From assembly GCF_019649055.1 (NCBI RefSeq), contig NW_026570304.1, positions 496,001 to 560,000 on the forward strand: DNA of 64,000 bases, given 5' to 3'. The notes under the pieces were generated by a model, which worked only from the letters and a program-made list of their open reading frames with translations, searched no databases and was not told the DNA's origin. Origin of the DNA: Paramacrobiotus metropolitanus (lineage: Eukaryota; Tardigrada; Eutardigrada; Parachela; Macrobiotidae). Below, one piece after another: positions 29,754 to 42,356 of this stretch. The position numbers were made by a program, and so were the translations under genes. Every line of letters starts with the position of its first letter. Positions within the stretch are counted from its first letter, which is position 1.

Positions 29754-29968
29754 GTAGAGTAACCCTGCACTTGACAGCTTTTTTTACAGCCCAGAGAGAC
29801 GTACGTTGTACGAGCACATTCACCATTCACATGTGCTGCCTGCGACTAGGCAGGCAGCACATGTGAGAGCAGTGCAGTCGGCTCTGAGCCAGCTGAACGT
29901 TTGTCAGTACTACAGTGCCGTATACCTCATATCGTACGAAAAAGCTGTCAAGTGCAGGGTTACTCTAC
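29754..29968. repeat. Nested hairpin element with 30-bp perfect arms
   Basis: The outer arms at 29754-29783 and 29939-29968 are exact inverted repeats (gtagagtaaccctgcacttg...). Inside, 29827-29843 and 29850-29866 form a second perfect 17-bp inverted pair (tcacatgtgctgcctgc) with a 6-base loop. It resembles a MITE or foldback element and contains no coding frame. Confidence 0.9.
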
Positions 29969-30371
29969 AAGTATTTAAAAAGTAGCCTGATTGGGTGCTG
30001 CCATCTCGTCTCAACCGATTGCTCTGCACAAACCCCGAAAACACCTTCCGCGCATGTTAAAACGACACGCGTCTTACCAATCTCGATATGGTGGTCGGAT
30101 CGTAAGCTTAAAATAGATTCCCCTGTTGCTCGCCATTTTCGTCTTAGGCCAGCTCTCCTCAAACTCGCAGCCCATTATTGGCCGTCCAAACTAACCCGTC
30201 TGGCCATTTAAATTTTGATGTGGAAATTTTAGTTGTCCGTCATCATGTGAATTTTTGTATTGGTTGCTCGCTAGCAGTTTTCTGCTGTTTTCCTTTTTCA
30301 TTCTTAACGCGAGTATGCCAATCTCGACTACCGTGTTCTCGAAGCTGTCAGCATTGGGATTCCACTGGTAG

Positions 30372-33101
30372 ATGGATCTGAAACAGGTAAGCACAATGCA
30401 GCGCAGTTCGCGAACACGAAGTCGAGCATTCACTGGCAGTGTCGCAGTGTCGCCTGAATCCTCCTTCACGGTGCAGCTATTGTGCTTACTGTGTATGTAT
30501 GGAGATAACAAGGAGTACTAGTTATGTTGTTTTATAATGTAAATTCTTTCCTAATGTTGAATTTCTTGTCTCTCGGTTGTAGCGCCTCCGCCTGGCGTCC
30601 CTGGAGCTGGGCGAACTCTGCGACACCGTCGACGTCTGGGATGCGAGTGGGCGGCTGTTGTTCGGGCGTGTCGTGGACGTGGCGGAGAACGGCCTGTACA
30701 TCGATCTGCTCTGCGCGGGTCGGCGCCGGGAACTGATCCGCTTCGGACGCATCTTCCACCAGCCGTATGGTATTGGCTACTGTTTGGAACCGGATCTAAG
30801 ATGTACGATGGAGGTGCTGCTGCGTCCCCAGCCCCAATCTCCCTGGACGTGGGTCAGCGGCGAGCTGGCGCTGCACTCGCGCACGCGGCTGATCAACGGT
30901 TTAAGCGCCGCTCCGCTGCGGCTGCTCAACGCGGAGGGTGTGGCAGCCGGGCCGCTGATTGTCGTCCCGACCAACCGCATCCGCTACCCGCCCGTGGATC
31001 TGGACGTGGCGCGCTGGAACAGCATTCTGGCCGGAGCGAGCGGGCCACCCGGGAAGGCGGCGTTGCGAGGGTACTATGGGGAGGATTACGAGCGCGCCCT
31101 GGTGCGCCGTGGGGACTACGCTGCCGGCCGGGTTCAGTTGCCGGGGTCGTGCGCCGCCCAGCCGGAGCCAGTGCAGCGCTGTCTCCTGGAGGCCTGGCGG
31201 GACCGCTGCCGCAGCGAAGCCGTGGGGCCACTCGGCACAGTTGTCGAGCGGCGACCCGGGTTTGTGTTTGTGCGCCGGGTGGAGGATAATGAATCCGGTT
31301 GGTTCTTCGTGGAGCGCACGGACCTAGACTGGGATGAATGGCCCCACTGGGTAAGGATGGATGTTTTGATTTGTGTTGAAGTTCAAACGCTTTTTTGCCT
31401 GTTTTCGTCGAATCTTTTGATGTTGTTTCTGTTATTTGTTCACTAAAAGTTCTTAGGTCAATATTTTATATTATATCACATCTTGACCAAGCTGCATCAC
31501 AAGCAGCGAAGGGACAACATGCTACCGAAAAAAGTTAGTCAGTGAAGAAACGAGTGTGCGGCTTGGTCAAGATGTGATATATTTGAAAAAACATTGCTTC
31601 CAGAATAATTTTAAACTAGCGTAGGCCCGTATAATTCTGCGATTTTGAAGTTGTGATTGGAAATTGCAAGTACAAGACTAGCAGTTTAGTCAGGGCGCCA
31701 GTCTGCCTAGCCGGACATGGACGCGCTGATGTGGAGCGATTCCATTTAATTCAAAAGTTAAAATGCTGCTGTTACAGACTGGCTTTAAGGAGAATGCTGC
31801 TCGCCTTCAACTGGCGTTGCCGCGGATGCTGCGAATGCTGGACTTGTCCGTGGCCTCTTCCGGTGACGACGGATTGCGTCTGTCACTGCCGCTCCTGTCA
31901 GCAGTCTTCGCCCACCTCGACACGATCCAGCAGAAGCGAGTGCGCCCCGTCTGCGCCCTCTGGGATGGCGTGCTGCAGTCCGGCGTGCTAGCTAACACCC
32001 TCGTCATCGGGCCCAACATCTTCCCCTCCACCGATTACGTCCTCATGGCCACCATCCGCCACTGCCTCCGCACCACCACCCGTTGCATCATTCTCCGCGG
32101 AGGCGATCTGGACACGGTGTGTATGCTGGCCGCAATTGCCGCCCACTTCCCGGGGATCCGTGTGCCGGTGGTGCGACTCGTGCGCATGGAGTGGCAGCTG
32201 TCCGTTGACCCCTGTCCGCACAACGAGGTATACGACTCCTACCAGATCCGGGTAGCGGACGACTTTGTGGAGGCGCTGCGTTGGCTGCCGGGCGCGGAGG
32301 TGGTGCTGCTGCAGTGCCGGGTGCGCCTGCTCAGCGTCGCCCCCCGTGAGACCGTGCAGGACCTCCCAAACCGGCACACGGTGGGCTACATCATGGAAAT
32401 TCCCGTCCACATTCCGGTGGCCCGTTTGCAGCCAGCCAGCGCGGATTTAGCAGGGACGGTGTGGACGCTGATCGCGGAGAGCGTCGAGTGGCGCGTGACC
32501 GGGGAGGAGGAGCGGCGCGCGGCCGAATGGGTGGCCTGGATCAAGGCCAACCGCGCGCAACTGCATCTGACTAAGCAGAAACCGCGGTATTGGGAAGGGA
32601 CGATGCTGAACATGCTGTGCCAGGTACCGTAGGTGTAGCTTGCAGCTCTCTTTTAATCATAGCAATGATTACTTCAAGAATAACCCAGTTACTCCCCCCG
32701 GACGCCGTTTAGCAGAGTTAACTTACTGAGTGATGGTAGATGATCTTTGTTCAGTTTCAACGAATTTTTCCTCCGTTATTGAGTTAGATTAACGCGGATA
32801 TTGCGGGAAAAAACAGCAGACGATAGTGTCAAGCTACAGTGTTTTTGTCTTGCAGACGCTGTGTGCGCTGCAGACGCTGAACCAGGGGGCCGGTCCGCCG
32901 GGATTTGACGGCTGCCGGTGCGCGGATGCGGTCTTCCATCTGCCGCTGTCCCTCTCCCAGCTGTCGCCGCTGGCGCTGTGCTGCGTCGTGCAGTGCGCCG
33001 AGGAATGGGAGCTGCGCTGCGAGGGGCGCCTGTGGTATGGGAAAACGGCCGAGCGGTCAGGCCTCCGGGCCCTCGTGGAGACGCGCGCCTGGCGTCCCTG
33101 A
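30372..33101 (+). CDS. F-box family protein (copy 5), intact four-exon gene
   Basis: Exons are 30372-30386, 30583-31350, 31778-32623 and 32856-33101. All introns are GT-AG with phase 0, giving 624 residues. Exon 1 encodes only MDLKQ. Exon 2 has two SH3/Tudor-like modules (FGRVVDVAENGLYIDLLC with RRRELIRFGRIF, then MEVLLRPQPQSPWTW with VPTNRIRYP) and a further ~150 residues ending WDEWPHW. Exon 3 opens with a linker, then an F-box (LPLLSAVFAHLDTIQQKRVRPVCALWD) and ~230 residues of LRR-like sequence. Exon 4 closes the protein. It is GC-rich relative to its surroundings and the only undamaged member here. The likely role is substrate adaptor of an SCF ubiquitin ligase; the naming of the N-terminal modules is from pattern only. 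Confidence 0.86.
31472..31581. repeat. MITE-like element in intron 2 of F-box copy 5
   Basis: Perfect 21-bp inverted arms (tatatcacatcttgaccaag... ) at 31472-31492 and 31561-31581 enclose 68 bases. It is a short non-autonomous-looking insertion inside the intron. Confidence 0.85.
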
Positions 33102-33389
33102 ACGGGTTCCCGACGAACCAGACGACCGTTCAATGGCCGCTCCGGCCGCACACTAGTTTGCTCACTGATGAATGTTTTTTCAGTAATATTTAGTCCCGTT
33201 GCTTGTCGTCGTGTAGCTTTTTTTTCCTGCTGATGTTCGGTGTTGACTGCGAATTTGGGCGTTTGACTATCGGTTGTTTTATAGATTTTTATTAATTGTC
33301 GTTTTTTTCGCGATATTTGTCACGCTAGTTTCTCTCGGCCGGTTGGTGATAATAGCAATAATACAATAATAATAATAATAGTCATACCT
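33102..33389. other. 3' flank of F-box copy 5
   Basis: It includes a (taa)n run at ~33361-33381 that abuts a retroelement fragment. No gene is seen. Confidence 0.45.
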
Positions 33390-33720
33390 CAAAGGGACAG
33401 CCAAAGTAGCCGGTGCAGCAGCTAGGCAAGCAGAAAATCGGAAGCGACAAAAGTACAGCTCCCTCGGAGAACAGTATCTGCTCCACCCTTTCGCGGTGGA
33501 AACGCTGGGAGTGCTCGGAGAAGCCGCAAAGGACATGGTCAGCTTCATTGGACGCCTGATTCGAGGAAAGACTGGAGAAAGCCGATCGACCGCCTTCTTG
33601 AAACAACGCATTAGTTTAGCGATAATGAAGGAAATGCTGCCGCTGTGTTGGGCACTTTGCCGGGCAGAAGTAAATTTGAGGATTTTGGTTGTTTTTGGAA
33701 TTTGTAACCGTAGTATAATC
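33390..33720 (+). mobile_element. Retroelement C-terminal fragment
   Basis: The frame reads KYSSLGEQYLLHPFAVETLG, then FIGRLIRGKTGESRSTAFL and QRISLAI. This matches a tail pattern ('P.AVETLG... G..I...TG..R...FL.QR.S.A') seen downstream of reverse transcriptases in many invertebrate retroelements. A second, more decayed copy lies at 53880-54085. It ends near an AAATAAT-rich tail. The family assignment is from memory of the pattern. Confidence 0.55.
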
Positions 33721-34425
33721 GTTGTTGTTAAACATGAAGGAAACCAATTAAATACAATAAAAAAAAATAATAATAACAATAATAGGAGGGAGTGATGGTT
33801 AATGCTCTTGGTGTCGCCAGTTAATGCTCGTGATTGAAGGAATGAGAATGATTATTTTCGTTGCTTTTCCGCTTATTATTGAATATTTATCGAATTGAAG
33901 ATAAGTAAATTACAGCGCTGCATGTGAAAACGAAATGGTGCCCATTTCGTTTTCACATTATTTCATGATCGATTTCGCCGGTTTTTTCGCCTTTTGCATT
34001 ATTTGTCTTAAATTACCAGTAATTTGACTGCGGGTCATGCTTTATCGAATACTCATAGTAATATAATATTACTACTACTTATGTGGATCTGGAAGTTCAA
34101 AAACTATTTGATAGCTTTAAAAGTACCCAACATACAAAACTAACATTGTAAAGAGCATGAAAAGGTACCAGAAGGCAGTCTGCCCTGTACTGTACCGGTC
34201 ATCATTTTGTGATGATCACTGAACTGTAAGTAACGGAAAGTCTGCGCCGGTTTATACAGCACAAGTAAGTAAACTGAAAGGATATTACCCGGCGACCAGC
34301 TCCGGTTCCTAGCAGTCTTTCTCCAAGGTGCATCCTTTTCCCGAGCACCACCGTACTGTAATAGACCGAATGCTAGAATTTTAGGTTTAGGTTTTAATGC
34401 TTAATGTCTACAGATACAAGGAATC
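33721..34425. other. Intergenic, no gene seen
   Basis: It contains (aat)n at 33763-33785 and a local inverted phrase near 33930-33960 (gaaaacgaaatgg / ccatttcgttttc). No coding frame is supported. Confidence 0.5.
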
Positions 34426-34505
34426 ACTCCTCATCGAGATCTGTAGACATGTAAAAAAATTAAAAGTGTCACTCCTCATCGAGATCTGTAGACATGTAAA
34501 AAAAC
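34426..34505 (+). repeat. 45-bp tandem duplication
   Basis: Two copies of cactcctcatcgagatctgt continuing agacatgtaaaaaaa start at ~34426 and ~34471. Confidence 0.85.
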
Positions 34506-34689
34506 AACAGTGCAACGAAACCGGCGACATAACTGATGAATACATCGGTCTTAACAAAGGTCAAGCGTAGTGGATGATAGGTATTCCCGAACAGAATTTC
34601 ATGAAACGATTCCTCTCCTTCCATGAAACGATTTCCAGAGCTACCGTAATTATCGAATTTGTGGCCCTGGGGTGCAAATAGTTCGAATG

Positions 34690-35110
34690 CCATGGCGGAG
34701 GGGGGCTTATTTCGGGGGGTGGCATTATTTTTCAAACGGTACATTTTGAAGAGGGGCATTATTTTTCAAACAACTGCGCATCGTGTTCTAGCGAAACTGA
34801 ACGCAGTAGTTACCGGTATTATCGGCGGTATATGCAACTGCACTACCTTGGGAGCAACATTTTGGAGTGTATACCTCCTTATACAGCTGTTTGCCAACGA
34901 ACACCGCATTATATTGATGTACGTTAACTGTTTCTCAATAAATTACAACAACTTTTGCGGCTAAATTTTGCGGTATACCTATCATTTTGCGGCGCTCGAC
35001 ATTTATTAACGGCCCCCTGGGGCGTAATTTCGGGGGGTGGTCTTATTTTTCAAACAGGGTCGGGGAGGGGGGCTTATTACGGGGGGGGCTCTTATTGCGG
35101 GGGGCCCCAA
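34690..35110 (+). repeat. G-rich degenerate repeat block
   Basis: The phrases ggggcttattncgggggg and cttatttttcaaac recur at ~34695-34770 and ~35000-35110, with long G runs at 35064-35105. The middle is ordinary AT-rich sequence. Confidence 0.75.
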
Positions 35111-35743
35111 ATCCGATAATTACGGTATCTGCAAAAAGATGTGGATGATGCGTCCACATCGAGGTCATTCCAGATTTCGGCAATCCTCGATGAGGACAAG
35201 TCTTCACTGGCTGGCCCTTCGGTCCCGCAAAAAGCGGTATTAGCAGTAGCAGCTTGAATAGAGAATGGATGAAGCGACATCCGGTTTCCATTCCGCATGT
35301 TACGTGCAACAGTACTTGCCGCAGTAACTGACTCTTAACTACTCGTAGTGAAAGAAGTGTTAGCTGCTCTAAATGACATTCAGTTTTCTTCTTCTTCAGG
35401 GCAACTGAAAATGTCTAGTTCTTTGTTGAAAGCTTGCGGCACATCAATTGTCGCACCACTTGTCACATTGTTTAATGTATGTTCGTGTGGAATGCAATAC
35501 GTGTCCATCTCATTGGAAAACGTCTCGTCCCTCACTCTTTGTCCAAAAACATCGGTCGCCCAAACGGTAGTTAACAATTACCGCCCATCGCAACTTTTCA
35601 TCTCATTTCCAAAGTTTTTCAAAGGTGTATTGCAAATTATTTGAGATCTTTCTGGAAATCCTCCATTAATTAAGAAACCCAAAGAGTTGGGCGCCGATTG
35701 CAGGCCAAAATGAAAAAAGCCGTCGAGTGTTCGTGAATGCGGT

Positions 35744-36210
35744 TTGACGTTGCCTGTGGAAGTGCGGAAGGGAGTCTCCCTCTCCCTGGACACCGTGGAT
35801 CGACAGCGCTGCCGTCGTACCGGTCATCTGGCGGATGCCGTTCTCACATTGCTCGGTGTGTGCACAGATATTGTTGTATCGCTCCCAGAATCTGAAAGCA
35901 CAGGATCATCACTGGATCGAGGTAGAGGGTCAGTGAGTTGTCTTTACCTAGAGTAAGCTTGCATTTTCAAGCACGTTTCGTCCGCCACCCGCACCATTTG
36001 CCTCCGCTATAGTGCTACAGTCAACTTAAATCGCTTCTACCATATGGATGGGGATTGCCGCTCAGGGTGAAGGAGGTTTTGGAGGACGCCGGTATACGCG
36101 TTAGCCGTTTCGTCTTGTACCAGCGATTTTCGTCTTGCACCAGCGATCGACCCAGATCGAAACGACACCTCACTTTGCGGAATGGAAATTTGTTTCCGAT
36201 CGGTGAATGA
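35744..36210 (+). pseudogene. F-box family fragment (copy 6)
   Basis: LPVEVRKGVSLSLDTVDRQRCRRTGHLADAVL aligns with the F-box core of copy 5 (the VFAHLDTIQQKRVRPVCALWD region) and is followed by TDIVVSLPES. Further on, in other frames, TRTICLRY and EDAGIRVSRFVLYQ recall the LRR-like part (FPGIRVPVVRLVRM in copy 5). Frame changes without clean splice sites indicate decay. It is the outermost trace of the F-box array. Confidence 0.62.
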
Positions 36211-36536
36211 TGATTTGTGCGACAATGCGCGGTTGAGAACATTACGATAGTACCGTACCGTACGTACTCTCGCCGAATATGTAACGGATATGGATGCGCT
36301 CTGATAACCACTACATTACGTAGCGCAAAGGTCATGCACTGCGCTGTGGTATTTCATATCGTTATAATTTTGATCGATGTTGAAGGTACAGCCGCTGGTT
36401 TCAGTGGAAAGCCGGTACCAGATGTACTGATTATAAGCTGATCCATCACGATACCGGCAAGTAACCCAACATGTAGATAATATGTAGCCACATGACCGCC
36501 ACCACTCATACCGCAACTTGCACAATCAAATTTGCC

Positions 36537-37050
36537 GACGACATTTCGCCGCGGAACACTTCGATTTGGGACAACCTGCATTGAGACATTTTAACTTTGC
36601 GACATTCTGACGCAAGACGTCTGGTCGCGGAAACTTTGCCGCAAAACTATTGGACGCGCTTTGTTTTCACCGGTTTTTCGGGTTTCTTGTAAGGTTTTCT
36701 TAGGTTTATTAGTTTATTCTTAAGCTTTCTATGTAGGTTTCTTAGGTTATTCGTAGGTATCTTAGCCTTAGCAGGTTCTTCGTTTCCTCAGATTTTTCTT
36801 ATTTAGTTTCTTGAAAATTTTTAATAAGCCTAATAAAACATTTGTTTGTGGAAGGGAAGATCTCTGCATCGAAACAGTCTTGAGGTGAAATGTCTGGGCG
36901 TCGAAACGGCCTGCCGACGAAATATCCCGCGGCGACGTGATGTCCTGTCGACTAAATGTCCTGCAACGAAGCGTGGCGCGGCGAAATGACCTTGCGGCGA
37001 ATTGTCTGTGACCAAAAAGTCATACGGTCAGTTGTCCTAAGCGAAATGTC
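36537..37050. repeat. Inverted pair of degenerate minisatellites
   Basis: The phrase acatttcgccgcgg on the left (36540-36650) and its complement-type words gcgaaatgtcctg/gcgacg on the right (36880-37050) repeat at ~18-25 base intervals in opposite orientation, with a gttttcttaggtt-rich centre. Confidence 0.65.
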
Positions 37051-37216
37051 GCGGTGCCATGAAAATGAAAATATTGGAGATTCGAGCGCCGGTTACGTAT
37101 ATGTTGAAGGGGATATTTAAGCGTTCGTTGGTTATAAAGAGAGCCAGTATGCTGTCGTTGAGAAGAACAGCGCAGGGAGAACTGCTGTTGTTGATGTCAG
37201 TTGCAGTATGTTGATC

Positions 37217-37315
37217 TACCTTCGTGATTACCTTCGTGACCTAATTAATTACCTTCGTGACCTTCGTAACGTAATTACCTTCGTGGCCTTCGTAACGTAA
37301 TTACCTTCGTGACCT
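37217..37315 (+). repeat. Minisatellite, ~30 bp unit
   Basis: Three to four copies of taattaccttcgtgaccttc, some followed by gtaacg, lie head to tail. Confidence 0.85.
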
Positions 37316-40300
37316 GACGAAAGTACAACGATTTTTTTAACTTGTGGTTGATTGAGAGTAATGCTTTAACTCTTAGCTGGCAGTTGGCTGAATGAATTAA
37401 AGACGCGCCCCACCCGCACTTTCCCCTTTCTTTGATTGATTGGCGCCGCCAGTGGAGTGCTACTCGCCTTAAGCTACCGTTCGCAGATCGACCACTCGCT
37501 GGAAGGTAGTTTAGGTCTGCACTTAAAACAAGATCTCCACTGAACAACATAAGTTCACCGCAGGCTGTCAAACCGGGAGGAGCAGGATTTTGTCGCTGTG
37601 CACTGCTTATTACAACATCCCCGCAATGGAACGCACTCGACATTACGGCACACTACGGCACATTACGGCACAATTAAATTCACGGCGAAAATTCGCGATG
37701 AAATTGTGGTGGGAAACGGAGCATGATTTGGCCAATTTTCCAGCAACGGGAATTTTTATGGAATATAGCCGAATGGGTAGGGAAATGTACTGTAAATTAT
37801 GCATAGTTTGAGCAAAATTGTTTTCGTTAACCACTCAAGTATGGATTTCGGGAAGATCGATTTGACAAATGGCACAGCTTATCGCAAAGAGCGGTACTCG
37901 CTCTAGTCCAAGTAGTACAGGGTATCATTGACAGGCCCAGCTACCGTTGCCGGGTAGGGCAGCGCACGCATTGTTGTTTAGCATTTGAGCTGCGTCACGC
38001 CTGTGTGGAATTTTGGCATGGGACTCTGCGGAATAGTGCGAAGTTGGATAAAAACGTTCTGTCAATTGTTCTCCTTTCGTGGTCACCTGGAATGCTCTTT
38101 TTCAGAATATTTTCTTAATTATTTTTACGATTAGTGCGCATCGTCAATGTAAAGTACGAAATTGCAATACTGTATGTAAAGCATGTCATGTTTACGCTGT
38201 TTTGTATAAGGTGCGTTTTGAAAAAGCATCAGAGACACGATTTGAATAATTTTTGAACCAGCGGATAGTTAGCCCAGCGTTGTGTGCAGGAGCTGTTTCG
38301 CATTAACTGTTAGCTGCAAGTTTTCTTACGATCTATTACTTTTATGTTTAATAGTCTTGAATATTTGTCATCATATACTGTAATATAAATTATGGACATA
38401 ATATTTGCAGAAGCTGGTAAGTCCGATGCCAGTGTGCAATTCTGACCAAAGGACTGAGCGAGTCTTTCGGTAACATTACCCGGGAAGCCCCGGCGTCACG
38501 GTTCGAGTACGATTGGTTCGTGGTGACCTTTGTTTACATTCACGCCGGCTAAATTTGATAGGAGACCGGTTTTTGCACAAAGAAACGCTGTTGACATTTA
38601 AAAAAGAAAATGTTGCTTCATGTTCTCTTCATGTTCGTAAGAAAATCATGCTCTTCTTCTTCATGATAATAGAAAAAAGGCTTCGTATGTCAAAAAAACG
38701 CCTATTTGTGCCCATCGGGCCGAATGGTTATTTAAGGTTATTTAAGTAATTTAAAGCAGATTGGTTATTTAAGTACTTTTCCAACAAGTGATCGGTCTTC
38801 CTCCGTTCGAAAAATATACAAAAACCGGGATTCATGAGAATCGCCAAGCAACGCTAACCATATCCAGCCAGCTGATTGCTGCGTGGCGGTTATAAGAAGC
38901 AACCGAATTAAAGAAAATATGAGTAAGAAAACCAGAAATAAAAACTAAAAACTAGAAACCTGCAAATAGCAAACTAAAAAAACTCTCGCTGCTGAATTTG
39001 GGAAAAAAAACTTTACCTTCAATAAAGAAAATTATCGTATATATTGTGACGATTAGTCATTAAAGTACAGTGGACCGTTCAGATAGTTTAGCTGGAAAAA
39101 AATTATTTGGTGCAAAATCATCTCGTTTCAGCTGCACTGATAAATACAAATACAACAGGTTGGGTCATGCATATAAATTAATGCCGAATGAATATGGTGC
39201 CTGAACCACTGCACTACAAATACCACAACGTTAAGCTGCTCGTAACGGCGATGGCAATGTTGATTAAATAAAAGAAAACCACCTGCTATCGCATCCATTA
39301 TGCGTTCCCTTTGCTACTCCAGTTTCGCTCACCTTTTATAAATATATACATACAATTTGAAACAATTTTTGCGGAAAACTTTCCTTATTTTTATTTATCG
39401 AAAACTGCCGAAATGTATTTAATTCGCAAGATTTTCCCGTAGGGCTGCCGAATAATTTTTTCTTTCTTTCCGGAAAATCTTCCTATTTTTTAAATAGTTA
39501 AACTACGGTTGTTAACTTGTTGGTAGCAGTCCTCTGAGCATCATCCCACTGTGAACGGAAAGTTTATCAGGTTCTATATTCTGTAAGACCGGTTTGTAAC
39601 TGGTGAAACAACCGGTGATTAACCCTTTGCATACGGATTTACATACTTTTATGCAGGCAATCCCGCCTGGTAAAAAATTTGGATCCAGGTCAAACACGAT
39701 ACAAAAACCGCAAAATAATGCTTTGCATAAGCGGCTAAAGTAAAGTGATCAGATTCGGCACCAGAGTCTACAGTCTGACGCGAAGGTCAGTAATTTCCAG
39801 CATTCGTTCACATATGATGGTGATGCAAAGTGTAAATACGCAATAAGTTTTGCCGCAGCTTTCTTTCGAGTATTCGGTTGATTTTACGTGATGTGGCCTG
39901 TGAATGCGTTGCATGATGGCGGACGTAGCGTGTGGGCTATAGCAGACGAACTTCTTGCACCGTGCATACAAAAATGATGTCATATGAGTTAGCACAGGAT
40001 TTCGTTCAGCTAACAAGTTGTAGATTTCATTCTTATATTTTTGCATTTTTCTTGATTTTGCACTGGATGGAGTACTTGTCGCTTAAGGTTAAATTTTTTA
40101 AAATTAGTTTTCTTAATTATGAACAAATGATTTGCGTGATGTCACTGATGTGCATGTGCTTTCCATCCAGAATTTCAGTTATTGTAAAATTTCAAAAAAT
40201 AGCAACCTCAAATGGAATTTTGTGGGGAATGATTTTACGTTTTTTCGTTATTTTCGTTTTTTGTGGTACGAATTAGAATCAAATATTCAAGCAGGTTTTG

Positions 40301-42356
40301 CAGGCTTTTACATATTTAAATCGGTTTATTGCTGAAAAATGTGATTATTTACTCGATAAATGTAAACTGTAACCCGAATAAAAAAGTATAACATTTTACT
40401 AAACATATTTTGCTCGTCTTGGTTTGGCTTGATTTTTGTGGTAGAATAAGTACCAATTTTGTGAAGTTTTGCGAACTGGCAGTGGACTACAATGTTCACT
40501 AATCGTTATCACGCCTTACGCCGGTGTTAATAAGTACAACATTTAAATAGCGAATGGCTATGTGTCCTTGTGCCAGCAAACGCATTGCGTGAGCTTGAGG
40601 TCGCTCGCGATTGGCGAACAGCTTGTAGGACCTAGTTGACCTCGCTGTTCAGCTCCATCCGCTCCATTGCTGTTCTGTGTTTGTTGCTGATTCCCCTTAC
40701 CCTATTTTTTGCTTTGCTGGGCATATGCAGTTTTCTGGGAAAGTGCAAGAGGGGAAGCCGACCACCGGAGTAATCTCATCAGTTACTGATAAGCGTTGCT
40801 GCCGGTGTTTTCAGGTGATTATCCAACTTTCAATTGGTCATATTTTCTGAATTTAAGTTATTGTTATGCTTTTTAGTAATTTTGAAGTAACACGATTACT
40901 AATAGTATTACTTTAGTTTAGTATTTTTACTCGTACAACCGTACAAGTATCGATTGCGCTGCCGCGCGACCAGATGCTTGCTAGGTGTAAATATTTAAAG
41001 ATCCCTATTATTGCAATCTTTTGCACTATATGTCTGCAGGAAGTTGTTACACAGGTTGGGTCTATTGGTTCACCATCAGTTTTTTTAACCAAGTTTATTT
41101 TTTTTTAACCAGTTGCATTCAGTCTGTTATGTAATTTTTATAATTTTTATGAGTTCTGGTACGTGAAATAAATAAAAAAAATCGCAAAGTTTTCTCTCAC
41201 TTTTGCTCAAGGGAGACCCTAAAAATCGAAAAAATTTAAAGGTACTTCGAGTGAACGGAATGAATAGTACAGACGCCTGTGCGCGCAAAAGGTATTGCAC
41301 GGAGTGAAAAGTAGTGCAGCGGGTTGTGAACCAAGTGAAAGATTGCGCAATGTTGTGAACGGCGAGGTCGCCTTATGTAATTTTAGTAAGTATGTATTTC
41401 GTACACTCCACATGAAAAAATGTATTAAGCAGGTGGGAACATATTAGGACTTGCAGTACTTTGCTGTTTCGTACATGCACGTACAAAAGAGCAACTTGCA
41501 GAAATGAACTACAGTAACTAATTTGTCATGCTGATCGAGCAGTCCTGTCTTGCAGGAATTCAGGACGTATTTATATATACTTCTACCGGTTACTTGCTAC
41601 GCGCTGGCAATCGCATAATAAAAATGCGCGGATGTGGGTCGCATCGTTAAGTGTGCAATAAGTAAAATACTGTACTCGCCAAATCGCAAGCTCATGGTGT
41701 GTTCTTAACTTATCGTGTGTTCTCAAAATACTACATTTCCACTGTTTTCTTATATGCTCTTCTTCGCCCACCGTAGGAACTGCACATCTTCGGTCGCTCC
41801 CAGCAAAATTAATCGGAAATAAACAAATTCACAGAAAGCAGCAAAAACCACAGAAAGCTACAATATGCTTTTGAAAAACGGTAACGACTTGGCTGATACA
41901 CCTTATATAGCGCAAGAGATTGCAGACACTGTTGACGGCAGCGCCTGCATCAAATCATCGACCTTTTGCAGAATGATGGTGCCTTTGGTATTTAACAGCC
42001 GCGGAATACCGTCGACGCTTATTCGTACAAGCTCTGCAAGGAAGACGCTTAAGTAGGTACCGCCACGATTTTGGCATGGACTTATAACCATCACACGATC
42101 AAGAGATCGCTCGAGCAATTTAGGTTGTTTCAGAATAAATGACAAAAAATGCAAAAACGCAAATACTTGACAAATTACACCGCAAACAAAATGGAAAATT
42201 ATTCGAAATATTAAGCAGAATTTCTGGATAACATACAAAAATTCGCCAGAAGCATTTATACCCCCAGAACGCATGTATCACTAGAACTAAAAAATATCAT
42301 GCAAAGTTATATAATTATTACATTACAGCTTGGTTTAAATACGGCACGGAAGTATA
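37316..42356. other. Gene-poor stretch
   Basis: Only short AT-rich frames are present. A phrase gtacaagtatcgattgcg at ~40940 recurs at ~43835 (gtacaagtatcggttgcg), indicating a dispersed repeat. A minus-strand tRNA-like A-box word (tagtgcagtggtt) lies near 39205. I find no gene. Confidence 0.5.
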
